Assembly (NCBI GenBank): GCA_947579665.1 | Contig: OX388343.1 | Span: 90,376,254-90,440,253 of the forward strand | Length of the DNA: 64,000 bases | Direction: 5' to 3' | Origin: Sympetrum striolatum | Taxonomy: Eukaryota > Arthropoda > Insecta > Odonata > Libellulidae | Translations under genes and position numbers: made by a program | Notes under the pieces: model-generated | Databases searched by the model: none | Told to the model about the DNA's origin: nothing | The model's input: the letters and a program-made list of their open reading frames with translations, nothing else | In this document: in pieces, positions 12,656-24,740 of the stretch | Position numbering within the stretch: position 1 is the stretch's first letter | Layout: every line of letters begins with the position of its first letter

Positions 12656-14725
12656 TTATTTATACCTGAAAAACATAACAGTAAATTAAAATATCGTGCT
12701 GCTACTTGTATGATATCTGACACTAGATATTAGTAATTCTTGTAATTATAATTATAGTCATAAATTTGTTACATTACCTTTCTATACCAATAACATTAGC
12801 TGGTCTTCTTTTTGAATAGTTTATCTTTTAAGAATATCTAAAAATATGAGTTGATTATTTCTATATATTTATTTTGCTTATATATCTGTATTTTACATTA
12901 ATCAAATTTTCTATCCTGAAAGGGTATTTTATTAGATCTAGGTTATCTCTATATGGATAATGACATTTTTCTTAAGGGTCTGAATGAATATTTGGATTTT
13001 TTTTAGAATGTTTGTGAGTTTTTTGACATTTTCAAATCAAATTTGTTGATATTTTGAGTTTACCTTTTTCATTCTCTGTGTTAGTTAAAGCTGTGGTTTT
13101 GCTTGATGTTCTATGCAGTGTACTTGCTTTAATGCGATCTGCTTTCTTTTTATGATTCAAGGTTCCTTTCGTACTTTCTCTCTGTTGCATTTGTTTGAAT
13201 TATCCCTCCAATTCATAAGGGATTATGGTTGCCTTATTTCATGGCATTTGCCATAACTATGCCTTAGTTTTTGCTTTACTCTACATTTTATTCTTGAGGT
13301 TTATGTAGAAATTTCCATATGATTATTTATATTTTAAAAACGTAGCTGTAAATTAAACTATAGTATTACTACTTGTATGATATCAGAATCTAGATATTAG
13401 TAATTTCATTTTTATAATGGATAATCATTATACTATCATAATATAGAAGGTGTAGCTGCAAGAGTTTCATGGGTGTTTTTCGTATGTTTCTATTTTTTTT
13501 TACTATTTCTTGTTTATTTGTGTTTACCAAACTTTCATTTCAGCATTTACTATTCTATTTTTAAGCTTTTCTGTTTTTTCCTTGTTTCTTGCAGTCATAT
13601 TGTAGCTTACTATTTATTAAGTTTTATCATGTTTCATAAAGGATTATCTTTTATGTTTTTTAATACACACTTAATAAAACTCTTGCTCTTATTAAATAGT
13701 TATTGTACTGCTATTTTCCTTCACCAACTTTCAAAAATCTTTTTAATCATCTATGATGTATACATCATAGATACTGTAATATTTAGATAATTCTATCTGC
13801 ATGTATTAAATTGTTTTCCTGCATAGAGTAATATTTTTGGCATACAAGCAAATTTAAGTTTGTCTTTGAGAGTTCATTACATCTTATTTTAGACAAAGCT
13901 TCAAGATTTTTTTCAGCACTGTTTTATGTATGTTTCTATCATTTATTTATTTCTTGTTTATGGAATTTTTATGCAATTCTATTTTATCCTTGGCACTGGC
14001 AGTCATATTGTAGCTTATTGTAATATCATTTTACTTAAATTTTTCTCTTTTATAGTCTTTAAATACACTCTTAACCATAATCTTACTCTTGTGATATAGT
14101 TATGGCATTGCTATTTTCCTCCACAACTTACAAAAATCCATTTAATCATTACATCCTGGTTACTTTAATATTTACATTATTCTATGTGCATCTGCTAAAT
14201 TATTTTCCTGTGTAGAGAGATATCCAAGTTTGTATCCAAGCAAATTTAAGTTTGTTTTTGTAGGTTGGTTACATTTTATTTTAATCAATACCTGAATTGG
14301 ACTGTACCAACTGCAACATTATCTTTATAGGTGTTTCTTATTTACGATTTAATATTTTACACTATTCCACAAACTCTGTTACATTTTTACTTTGATTGGA
14401 TGGTATTTCTGTTTACTTTGTTTAGTCGTTTAATTTATAAGCCATACCTGAGAATAATAGTACTAACACTAATAATAAAGGTAAGAATAGGACACATCTT
14501 AGTGGTTTCTGAATTCGAATTTTTAAGTGTTGAATTCTCTTCACAAGAATCCTATTCCATCACAATTCTAGTATTTAGACCTTTAATTCACGAAATAATA
14601 CCTCAAAATGTTCATTTTAACGTCTGATATTCCACTATCAAACAATCTTGTTTGTAACTATCTCCCAGTGTATTATATTGACATTCTACGCAACTATTTT
14701 TATCATGACTAACTTTGAATAATAA

Positions 14726-15046
14726 ATGGCAAAAAATGAAGACAATGAGGCAAAGGCACTACTAGGAAATCTCGCGAAGGTGAGTCTTAAATGTCTGCCT
14801 ATGTATACGATACTAAAAGTGTATTTTCCATTCCAAAGGACTTTGAATATTGCCGGTTTTACTGTCTCTACACAGAGTTGCCGAATTGTTGGAGTTAGAG
14901 TGATTTTAGTTAGTTTCCATGTAATCTGCGCTCTGATGCTAACTGGTGTTGCGTTAATTGTTTCCACCACTGTACATGAGGAGGTGGTGAAGGCAACTAA
15001 GAAGAAAGAATTTAGTATACGGTGCTTAAGAGAGCGCACTCTTTAA
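14726..15046 (+). CDS. Hypothetical membrane-protein-like ORF, 106 aa
   Basis: This ORF stands out from the AT-rich DNA on either side by higher GC. It reads MAKNEDNEAKALLGNLAKVS at its start, then a CLPMYTILKVYFPFQRTLNI segment and one clear hydrophobic helix (about residues 56-82, VRVILVSFHVICALML). The layout is loosely like the N-terminus of insect gustatory-type receptors, but no diagnostic motif is present and this is only an inference. A good donor (AAG/GTGAGT) lies inside the ORF at ~14778, so the true exon could be much shorter. The complementary strand is also open for 117 codons, which weakens the case. Confidence 0.25.
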   Translation: MAKNEDNEAKALLGNLAKVSLKCLPMYTILKVYFPFQRTLNIAGFTVSTQSCRIVGVRVILVSFHVICALMLTGVALIVSTTVHEEVVKATKKKEFSIRCLRERTL

Positions 15047-17731
15047 TACTAGATAAGATACTAGAGAGTGAAAAATTCTGTAGGGTATAGTTATTGATCA
15101 AGATGTGGTATTTAAATTATATGTTGGAGCTTCCGTTATATTCGTACTAAAGAAATGATTATTATTAGATGAAGCTGCTATAATGAAGTGTATTACTTAA
15201 GTCTAAAGGATAACGTTGATATATCGGTAATATAACATCTCTTCCTGTAATTGCACCTCTGTATATTCTTTCTCTTCTTCTTCAAGTGTTTTAGACTTAG
15301 TATTTTTAGTAGTTTTACCAAGTATTTGCTGTGTTTTTTATGCTTATCTCATTCCGAACATTTGACGAGCTATAACGAGAAAAAATAAATACTCCTTAAT
15401 GATGTTATGATATTGTTTCATTCAGTTGCTACATGACATCCTGCTGGAGCTAATATGTTGTTGCAATAATGTTTGTGATGATTTCTTCTTTGAAACTTTC
15501 TTTGGTAGTTTCATTGACTGTCATAAATCACTTAAGAATAATAATTCTTTGACATTTAAAACCACAAACTAATAAAGGTATTCTTCCAAAGATGGAGGTT
15601 CTTCAGAGAAACATGATAAATTTTCTCCAGTGATGATAATTCAATCCATTACTTGTGAATACTTCAGCATGCTTGAATTGACAATCTAATCCTTTTCAGA
15701 GCTGCATGTCATTTTATGAGAAATAAATATGTGACTGTATCGATTGTAGCTAACTGGAGTTTCATGAATTTGTGTTCATACAGAGATAGAATTTTGAATG
15801 ATTGTTTTCCGTTTGAATTTCAAGCCTTTGGGTGACAAGAATCAATTAAGTTTGTAACTAATGTACTTAGAATGAGAAATGAACTACTGCTAATATCACT
15901 CAAATAAGAGTAATCTGTTTTCTCTGAAGGCATATAGCAGTTTGCTGACCCTTGATTTATTTTGTCATCTCAGCGTTTTAGTATAGCAAACACTGGGAAA
16001 AATTCTTATGATGCCTTTAAAATCCTTTTTTTGTGCAGTAATGTTGACTATGATTTCTGTTTGTTATTGTGAAGCAACTTCTTTGTTTATGACATAGGTC
16101 ATCAGTATCTCCCAACTTGAAGGAAAGTACCATACTAACATAAGTAATAATTCCGCCAACAGTAATAACTTGTTTTTAGAAAAGTAAATTTTATTTAGGT
16201 GTAGGATTTTTTTATATTAATGCTGAGTCCTGATTCATCAAATAATTTTATTGAAATTAGAAGTTAAATTCAAATATTTTCTTTCAGTTTCATTAAACAC
16301 CTTACAAAATGTTTATGAAATTTATTGAATTATTTTGGTATGACTTATTGTTCAATCATAAGCAAGAGAAAGTCAACATTGATGTTAGGAATAGATTCTA
16401 CAAAGAGAGGAAGTGGGTTATATGGTAGATGATATGTAAACTTCCCTCTAATTTTTTCCTTGGTTTTGTGAAGAGGGAGTAACCAAGGGTGTAGAGGCAC
16501 AGCATACCAGCAAATATTTTTCTAATGATGATGGCTATAGTTGTGTCCTCTTCAGATTCAGCATCAGCTCTCTTCAACTATGATTTTACATACATAATAA
16601 TTTCATAAAAAGTTTTACTATCCTTCATGTTCATGAATTAAATGATCAAACCTATTTTATGCTGGAAGTAATTACAGAAGATTGATAATTAATCTGAGAC
16701 CTCCTTTGTCTTGCATTTAATACTTCCTGTTCTTTAAATGGACTTACTCTTTTGTTCAACTTTATACTAGTATTATAATTGAGGTTAATCTGTAATTATT
16801 AAGGTCTGCAAAGGTAGTTAGATCATTTAGTAGTGACAGGGACTAGTCTTTTATTACCTTTTTGATATCAATGATTCTAATTTCATCAACTACTTTTGAT
16901 TTATTCCCTAAATTCTAAACAATTTTCTCAGCGTCATCAACACTTAACTCTAGTAGTAGCATACTGTTTTGCAGTGATTGATAATTATTAATTTGGATTA
17001 TCATGTAATAACAAAAACCTTTTTAATTTTAAACTTTTTAAGGATTTTAAACCAAATAAAATACATTAAATTTATGTATTTAAAAAATTAAACAATTGTT
17101 TATGTAAACCATTCAAAACAATTAAAGGTAATCCTCCAAAGGTGGAGGATCAACTGAAAAGTATGATGCAGTTTGACTGCCATAGAGGCAGGTATGACAG
17201 TTAGCCAAAATGTGTGCAATGTGCAATGCGTAAATACACTTAAGTAAACACATCTAAAACCCCAAGCTCTTCTTACTATACAGAAAAATGCATGAGCTTG
17301 GATTCAACAATCGCATTGATTGTCCCTCAAAAGTTTAGGAACATTTACGTGTATTTTCACAAAATTTCGATTTGGAAACAATATTTGATGACTATAATAA
17401 GAATCTTCATTCAGTTTCCGTTCTTTCGGTGCTTGTCTCGACTCTTCAAGAGTATTTCTTCTAATTTATTTCTTCAACAGAAATAAAGCCTGCAACGGAT
17501 AAAAATTAAGTTTACATGTAATTATTAGGGAAATTTATCTGAACGATGTCGGTTCGAATCCAGTAAAATTGACTAAAATGCAAAATTGTTTCTTTCCTGA
17601 TCCCAAAGAATAAGTATGCTAAGTTTGAAGCAAATCGGATGAATGGTGTTACCTACAATCTAATACCTCATTATAATTATATAATATCTCATTAAATTTA
17701 AGAATGCATATTACCAATTATACTTTATTCG
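15047..17731. other. Gene-free interval with one pair of direct repeats
   Basis: No ORF of note. A ~50-bp sequence containing a CCTCC/GGAGG hairpin occurs at ~15571-15620 (TTCTTCCAAAGATGGAGG) and ~17121-17170 (ATCCTCCAAAGGTGGAGG) in the same orientation, 1.55 kb apart. The DNA between may be an old element whose class I cannot read. The remainder is featureless. Confidence 0.4.
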
Positions 17732-17982
17732 GTAAATTTCTAGTTTCACACAGTCAGGGAGAAATTCTATATCTCCCTTATTACTGGAGATAATCATGTA
17801 ATTCTTAAACCATTTCGTAGAATAAGGATGGCGGCTGATATATATGATGAGAAATCTGTCCTAACTAGTGCCATTTCTTAGGAATTTTACTCCAAAGAAG
17901 AGCATTTTTTGACGTTTTTCGTCTGCTTTTTGGCCATTTTTGATGGTTCCTAGGAATATTCGGTAAGTACTAGAAATTTACC
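17732..17982. mobile_element. hAT-type MITE, 251 bp with exact 8-bp target duplication
   Basis: The ends carry a 14-bp terminal inverted repeat (GGTAAATTTCTAGT at the left, its complement at the right). CTTTATTC occurs immediately outside on both sides (17724-17731 and 17983-17990). An 8-bp duplication is the norm for the hAT superfamily. There is no coding capacity. Confidence 0.85.
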
Positions 17983-17990
17983 CTTTATTC

Positions 17991-18593
17991 CTATCTCATG
18001 CTTGTTTACCTTGATTTGATCAAGTAGTTTTGATATATCTTGAAGACTCAATCGTGGCTATCACTCAACTACAGACGGGGCTCATTCGTTCAAAAACAGC
18101 GCAAACAAGCAAGTGGCAAGGATGCTAAACAGACAAATGAAGGTAGCTGACCGAATAAATGTTTCCGTCGTTTCCGTCGTAGGTGAACGATACAATGAAA
18201 CGGATGAAACTCACGGTGCCCGGTAAATCGTGACCGTAACCCCTCACGGTGAAAGATTCTGCGTTTTATGTTGTGCTGAAACTCTCTAATCTTGGAAAAG
18301 TTCAGTTTCAGCGAGTTAGTGAAAGGTAGGAAAGGTAAGATCTTGTAACTGTCATTACTATTTCGCAGTCGAAATCTATATCTTCAATTATGTATAGCTA
18401 GTTCTCCTAGCATAACAATAAGTGTCCTCCTCCACTCCTGATAGCATGACAAGTGTCATGCTATCAGGAGTGTGCAGCATGAACTGTGTGCATTTTAGTG
18501 AAATAACTAATAAACTTAATTTTCAAAAGCATAAGTATTACATATTTATAATAAAATAACCATTAAATCTTAACAATGTATTAATTAATAAAA
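17991..18593. other. Gene-free spacer with a perfect palindrome
   Basis: A perfect 19-bp inverted repeat with a 2-base centre lies at 18433-18472: arm CACTCCTGATAGCATGACA, centre AG, then its exact complement. It could form a cruciform or hairpin, or be the end of an unrecognised foldback element. Nothing else is recognised. Confidence 0.6.
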
Positions 18594-18680
18594 TTATTTT
18601 CTCCAAGCTTTCTGTTTTGCAAAAGTATCATCAATAACATCATAAAAGTTTAAAGATCGGGCCATAGAATTTTCAATAGA

Positions 18681-20278
18681 GGGTCATTCCATGTCAAATC
18701 AACACAGGGGGTCGATTTTGTAATTCAGAGCTATCACACGACAGTGACAGCTGTGAGTTGTCACTGCAAAGCTTCGATCTCGACCGAAAACAGTTCTCAT
18801 GTGATAACTACGATTTCAGTGCAATTGTCACTATCGATCGACATGAGAGCTGTCAGTCGAGAGCGTCGTGAGGGATTTTGCCATATTTCACTTATCGCCG
18901 TAGTTCGCGCATGCGCAATACCAATTTCGAATGAAAACAAGAAAGGCAAGGCGTTCATTGAAGATTTAAAAACCTTGGTACCAATTCATTAGCCCATTAA
19001 ATCCTAAGTATGAATAGAATAAGTGTCTTAATATGCTGTAATTGAGAAATCAAATTATTTCCATGTATTTTAAATATTATCTATGCTATATTCTACTTTT
19101 GTATGTATTACAAATACATACAATAGAAATTACAAGACTTGGATGCTGCGAATATAATGTTTTTATTGCCTTACTTGAGAGCATATGCGAATGGCATTAC
19201 GTGATAATGTTACTGTTATTGCTATCGAAATCTGATGAAATGGTCATTATATTGTTTTACTTTGTACCTTTTGTTATAACAGACACCTTAAATGAAAGAC
19301 TTTGTCGAGAGTCAACGAAACTATTTAAGGCAAAACAAGTTCAGTAACTCGTCGAAGTTATCGTATGATTTCCCGATGTTTAATTTACGAAAGTTAAAGC
19401 GGATTAGTATTTTCAATGAATCATTCAACTCAATAAGAATAATTTGTTGTAGATATGTAGACTCTGTTTTGTATAAAGTTTAAAAAAATTTATGATACGA
19501 CGACATCTTTAATAAACTTTGTGTACCTTTTCTGTTTGTCCTGTGAAATTGAAATATCATAGAAAATTGCATTAATAATGACCAAGATTAATAGCGAAAT
19601 TACGAATTCAATTCCATGATGCAGTTCGTGAGAATCACAAAAACGAACTGCTTTAAATTATCTTCTATAAAATCAAGTTTGCATTAAAATTGACATTTAT
19701 TGTAGTAAGTACACTCACGCGGACTTGAATATACTAGCCCATGTAAGATAGGCATTTCTTTGTTTTCTCGGCAGCCATTGGCCCCCCTCCCCATTGACAA
19801 ATCCTGGCTGTGCCACTGGCTGTAGTATTTTTTTAAATAATGAACCCATTAAGACCCCACTTTCATATTTTACTGTGCGATTTAAAACAGTACTAAGTAT
19901 TTATACTAATATTTTGAGAATTTTAAATTATGCACTTTTTGAAAAAAATTTAAACAAATTGTTTATATGGATAAATAAAACCTTTTTCATTAATACCCTT
20001 GTCATGTTGCATATCATTCGATAGAGTATTTCAAATGCTGTAAAATGACCCCTCTGGATGAACTAGAACAGCTTCTAGAGGGATTTAAGAAATGAACGTT
20101 CACGTCTGTTTGGCGAGTTTTTGACAACTTTACATAGCCATATCTCGGAAACGGATTGAGATAGAAATTTAAAATTTGGCATTAACTAGTATTAGCAAGT
20201 AGTATAAGTATACAAAATTTTAAGAAAATCTGAGATGGTGAGGTTAAATGGGTGTGTTGATTTGACATGGAATGACCC
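18681..20278. mobile_element. TIR element (1598 bp) with 26-bp perfect TIRs and 4-bp TSD
   Basis: Both ends begin GGGTCATTCCATGTCAAATC and match perfectly for 26 bases as an inverted repeat. TAGA flanks both ends (18677-18680, 20279-20282). Removing the element and one TAGA restores the hAT reading frame across the junction (LAILS joined to IENSM), which confirms boundaries and duplication length. Four-base duplications are typical of the Sola group, so that class is a reasonable guess. No transposase was found inside, and the 82-residue ORF at 18744 shows no family. The internal left part is rich in CAGTGACAGCTGTCA-like inverted words. Confidence 0.85.
19750..19820 (-). mobile_element. Solo hAT-like terminus inside the 1.6-kb TIR element
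   Basis: On the minus strand CAGTGGCACAGCCAGGATTT starts at 19817, followed by a C/G-rich stretch (GGGGAGGGGGGCC). This matches the common hAT terminal pattern CAGTGGCGTAGCCAGGA. The partner end was not identified. Confidence 0.4.
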
Positions 20279-21232
20279 TAGACAGAATAGCCAAGTTACG
20301 TAGCCTGTCTTGTCCCATAGAGTTCCCATAGGTTTTTATTAATTTTAGTTTCGAAAATGATCTTTCAGCACTAGCTGTATTCACAAGAATTGTAACAAAT
20401 AATATTAATGCAGTACATACTTCAGGAATGCTGCATGGCATCAAATGATTCTTTATTATTAATAAATCAATAACTTCTCAAATATGCGAAGAATTTTCTA
20501 TTTCATCTCTAAATGTGGACTGAAAACTGAGAATTTCCCTGGCAAATGATTCAGATGTCTTTTTCATATATTTCAACAAATTCTAAAGCTTTTTTTAATC
20601 GATCAGTATCATTCAAATTTTGAAGAGTAGCAGGTTACTGAACACTGAAATTGAAAACAATTTCATTCATTGGAAGGAAACACGATATCAGTTCATTGAT
20701 AATGATGTCCAATACTCGATAAAAAATGTTCACTTAGAAAAAACTTTCCAGATCTTGGAGACTCTCATCTTTGCAAAGCTTGATTTATTAAAGAACTTAT
20801 ATAAAATTTATAATTTTTAACTAAATTCTGTCAAAAATGTTATGCTACTTCTAAGCTCGGGGCCACCTGCCACCCTATAGTTACGCCACTGGACATAGGG
20901 GACAGGGGCAATTGCTCCACCCCTGGTAATATGGCCCATACCGCTACCCCAGTTAAACAGCTAAAAACCTCTTTGAATACGGCGATGAATATCGCGCGAT
21001 CAGTGCTATAGCAACAGCCTATGTTGGCATTAAATTCCCTGTCGCTAAAAGCTGTAAGAGTACGTGATTGTCTTGAATCGTGAATATTGTTGTTTTTAAT
21101 TTTTCGTCTAATTTTTGAGAGTTGGTTTTGTTTGCTATATTGTACTTACATTAATTGTTGTATAAATAGTGGTACTAAACGATAATTTTACCTAAATAGT
21201 TATCATGCACATCAAAAAACAAGACAGTAACC

Positions 21233-23968
21233 TTATATCAACAAATGTTGAAGTAACTTAATCAAAGTTTGGAGTTTTCTTTTCTTGTTTGTTGTGGAAT
21301 TATATTCATTTCTACATTTTGCATAATTGTTAAGTAAAATGTTAGCTAACACAGAGTTCATTTTATTTAAAACAAATTTCCATCTATTACCACTAATACA
21401 TTTTTCAGTTAACTCATTTAGGAAATCATTTCTCTCCATACTAAAGATTGTTAACTCCATCAGCAGTGACTTTAGATTGGAAAACTTGAGGAACTTACTC
21501 TCCCAACCATCATTTTCTATTATGAACTGAATAAGTGCATGCATATGAAACTGAGCGTATCTCACTAGGTCTGTAGGTAAACAGAGCCCCCCTCTTTGCA
21601 AGCAATCAAAATAGTCATCTCCTATGTCATTACCTTTTTCTTCAACAACTGTATTAATACACAACTGACAATTAAGAAACTTTACTACACGACTTGCAGC
21701 ATAACCAAAGACATAAAATGAGTAGAATCATCTATTTGACAGCTTTATAAATATTCTGAACTTATTATTCCTAAGAAATCATCTACACTTGATTGAACTG
21801 TGTCGTCATAATCAACATCTTTACTAAATTCTTTTATAACATTCACATTTTGACATATCAGTTTAAATTCTTCGTAATCAAAGCTTCTCTAATTCCATCA
21901 CCTGCCAATAAGAAATATTGTAACTGCTCCCAGATAAATTTCTTTTTGCCAAACCTAGACTTTAAAGCATCAGTCTGGAATTTGACAAGTAGCAGGTACT
22001 CTATATTTAAATTAATGAAGACATATTCTATTGTCTGTAATAAGACACAAGTACTTATTTCAAGTGCATTGAAAGTATCTTTTGTGAGGCCCGCATTATA
22101 TGTTACAGAAAACAATTTACAACACTTTATCTATTCTATAAAACGTCCAAAGAATTTATACTTAACTTCATTTAAATCACATATTGGGCTTTCAGGGTAG
22201 ATTTCGAATTCCACCATTTTCAAATTATTTCTAAAAATACTGCAGTATCATTGCATTCTGTCACTGTTTTCAAAGCTGCAATAGTGGAGGAGTGGAAAAC
22301 ATTATCAACAAGCAATACTTTTTGTCTATCCAAGTTACTTGGGTACGAAGTTTTTTCATTTAATTTGTAAGCTTTTTTTACAAGTGATGATTGCTCGTCT
22401 TTGTGAAACTTTCTAAGATGTTCAAAATATGCTCTTCTCCACTCCACTCTCAAAATCAGGAAATACAAATATTTTAAAATCATCTCTTTGCCTCAGCCAA
22501 GAATTTCTTATGTTGTTAAATAAATGAACTGTATCATACATAAAAAATATTACATTATTTTGAAAATCTGGGTTCGGAAATGATTTAGTGTTTGACAAGT
22601 GAGAAAACATACTTTGATTAACACGATTGTTGTCAGTTATGATAGAAATCACTTTAAACCCTTACTTCTGAACAAAACTTACTACCTTCAAAGTAACGTT
22701 TTTCAAATCACTGCTTGTAACTGCTTTTACAGGATACAGACTACAGCTTTAGCAATATCTATACCACTTTGTCCCGAACCTTTTTCACTTTTAGTTGTGT
22801 TCTCTGCTGCTCCAATAATGTTCTGAGACTTGTAACTTAAGGAACTATTTTCTATATATTTCTCATCAATCAATAGGTTTGCAAAATGACCTCTTTCACA
22901 TATGTTTTTTGAAACATGATGTAGGTAATGTGTTTTTCTCAAGAGACCAGCATTTGCATCAATATCAAAAGATTCTGTCAATTGCCTAATGTACCTTTCT
23001 GTTGGCAATATCAAGTAATCTCTGATTACATTATAACATGGAACAGATAGAGAATTCACAATAAATGAAAACAGCATTGCTATAGCTGAATACCTTAGCT
23101 TATTAATCAATAAGAGGTTTACCTGGTCTAGAAGAATTTCTAGGGTTTTCTCATACTTGAAATTCTCCTTTTGTGCAATGGTACAGCATTTTAGTAAATT
23201 GTACTTACATTTTTGTAGAAGAGAATGGACAGTTTCTTTCTCACAACCCTCATCAGAAACTGTCCTGTACCTACTCAAAATATTTTCTATTTGGGACCAT
23301 CTACTAAGCTTTGAATCACATGGCAAGACCCAACTCAAATCATGAGGAGAAATGCAAATACCATTAACATTCACCCCTACTATTAAATTTTCCAACACGT
23401 TGATACTGCAAGAAATACTTAACTCATCCACATTGTGTATTTCACTTTCTTGAAAAGTAAACCTGTAAAACCACTCACTTTTTTCTCCTGTTTTATAGCT
23501 CCAATCTTGAAGTCTTATTTTGGTTGGAAAATGTTGCACAAAGTTTTCAAAATCCACAATCACATCAGACTGGATATATTCCTGAACACTTTTTTCATGG
23601 GTTTCTAATGCTATTCTTTTTCTACACTCTGGATCTCTTCTTGACAAAGAAACCTCTTTAGGTAAATATGATGGCAAACCACTGAATACTTTAGGAACTG
23701 CATCACTTTTCAGCCGGGGATGACTGAGCAAAATCTGCACCAATGCTCTATTTCCCTGTCTGTAATCCTGATATTTTATCACATCTTCATCTTGAAAATG
23801 ATTAATGTAGACAGCAGAAGATTTGGTCAGTTCCCAATCTTTCTGTGGAATGTTTTTAAGCCACAGTCTTCTCAAATTGTCATTCTTTGGAAACTGAAAA
23901 GTGGTAATGGCTAAACAGCCTTTTTTTAAAGCACTGTCGTAATTTGAAGTGCATTGCGAGACACAGCA
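21233..23968 (-). pseudogene. P-element superfamily (THAP-domain) transposase, degraded
   Basis: On the minus strand an N-terminal THAP zinc finger is readable from 23968: CCVSQCTSNYDSALKKG, then ITTFQFPKNDNLRRLWLKN, then a W and SAVYINHF, where the usual zinc-binding Cys of CxxH is Tyr. An AVPTIF-like motif follows (SDAVPKVFSGLPSYL). The long open frame ends at 22727 with a frameshift, and a stop follows shortly after. The catalytic part resumes as VISIITDNNRVNQSMFSHL and MYDTVHLFNNIRNSWL (22652-22422), then VEWRRAYFEHLRKFH (22440-22220), KFQTDALKSRFGKK (~21960) and a C-terminal block containing DYFDCLQRGGLCLPTDL (21600). The order and motifs match P-element/THAP9-type transposases. At least three frame breaks make it non-functional. 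Terminal repeats were not identified. Confidence 0.87.
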
Positions 23969-24443
23969 TCTTCACAGAATCTACATCATATATATATACA
24001 TAACAAAATAATTCATCAATATGTCTACAAAGAAAGTCACAAAATAGGACAAATCTTGAGGTTAGAAATAACATGAATTAGTTTGTAGCAATTTCATTTG
24101 GCTTACCTTCAATATTATGTCGTATGATCCATCTATGCACTTAGCTTACACTGTGCAAAGACAATATAATTTGCAAAATGTAAACCGTAGGTTGAAAGTG
24201 AATTCAATATACACACATTCACCAGCATCAGACTACCACGCTACATAAGGCTAACCACGTGTGACCACAGACGGACTACTTCCATTGTTGCCAATTTTCA
24301 CTGTTCATGGCTTTCTATATAGAAGGCCTTCGTTTTTCCATTAGAATGTGCATGGTATTTAAGTCCATATCCAATAAGTGATAGGGACCACTATTATAAG
24401 TTATGAAAAGGAGGCAATTTACTGAGATGTCAACATATCCAAA

Positions 24444-24740
24444 CTAATATTCAAAATCACGGAGGTTGCAGTACACACGCTCTACTATATTACTAGTCAT
24501 AAAACTGTTACCAAATGTGCATGAACTCAATGCCAGAAGGGTGCAAAATTTTCCCATTTGAAATACATTGCGGCGATTATTCAGTATTTTCAAAAATCCG
24601 TTCCTGATAATGTGAAAACCATAAACCCAGCATGTGAACAGAGTTCCTATATACATTTCATATACACAGTTTACTGTCTCCCTAATCATTTTTAATGGTT
24701 CGATGCCAGAGCACCATTTACATTCCTCAATGCAATTCAA
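24444..24740 (-). CDS. Receptor-like ORF fragment, uncertain
   Basis: A 98-codon minus-strand frame with hydrophobic segments (GTLFTCWVYGFHIIRNGFL, FCTLLALSSCTFGNSF) ending TSNIVERVYCNLRDFEY. The spacing of VN, hydrophobic helix, LL..SC and a following V...L segment is reminiscent of the C-terminal third of insect gustatory receptors. No diagnostic TYhhhhhQF motif is present, so the assignment is speculative. It could be a pseudo-exon. Confidence 0.2.
   Translation of the reverse strand: MNCIEECKWCSGIEPLKMIRETVNCVYEMYIGTLFTCWVYGFHIIRNGFLKILNNRRNVFQMGKFCTLLALSSCTFGNSFMTSNIVERVYCNLRDFEY

Larger units (their letters stand above)
1700..14440. repeat. AT-rich mosaic of diverged dispersed repeat modules, no genes
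   Basis: Four modules recur in plus orientation. Module P (word TTGGACTGTAGCAACTGCA, followed by TTTATGATTTAATATTTTAC) is near 1960, 5655, 6700, 7355 and 14298. Module Q (TTAGATCTAGGTTATCTCT, then TTCTTAAGGGTCTGAATGAA) is near 3168, 4682, 7068 and 12930. Module R (AAATTAAAATAT, then GCTACTTGTATGATAT) is near 4445, 5112, 7890, 9340, 12680 and 13355. Module S (GAGTTCATGCGCTACATATT, then TTGGGTAAATGCAAGTCC) is near 4122, 8910, 9022 and 11905. The copies are diverged and lack long ORFs, so this is old, non-coding repeat DNA of unknown class. Named insertions inside it are listed separately. Apart from those I see no gene between 1700 and 14440. Confidence 0.7.
18594..20891 (-). pseudogene. hAT transposase remnant (ZMYM/TTF-type), split by an inserted element
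   Basis: The C-terminal hAT dimerisation region is readable on the minus strand: NTASAERSFSKLKLIKTY at about 20390-20330, then QDRLRNLAILS. The reading then breaks at the inserted element 18681-20278 and resumes as IENSMARSLNFYDVIDDTFA, ending AKQKAWRK before a stop at ~18594. Further upstream (20400-20760) diverged pieces such as RVLDIIINELIS and SFAREILSFQSTF are spread over two frames with stops. A hAT-like terminus, CAGTGGCGTAACTATAGGG on the minus strand, lies at 20891. The gene is dead: frameshifts, stops and an insertion. Confidence 0.82.

Noticed and set aside
21793..22200. 135-residue plus-strand ORF
   Set aside because: It is the antisense shadow of the P-element-type transposase remnant.
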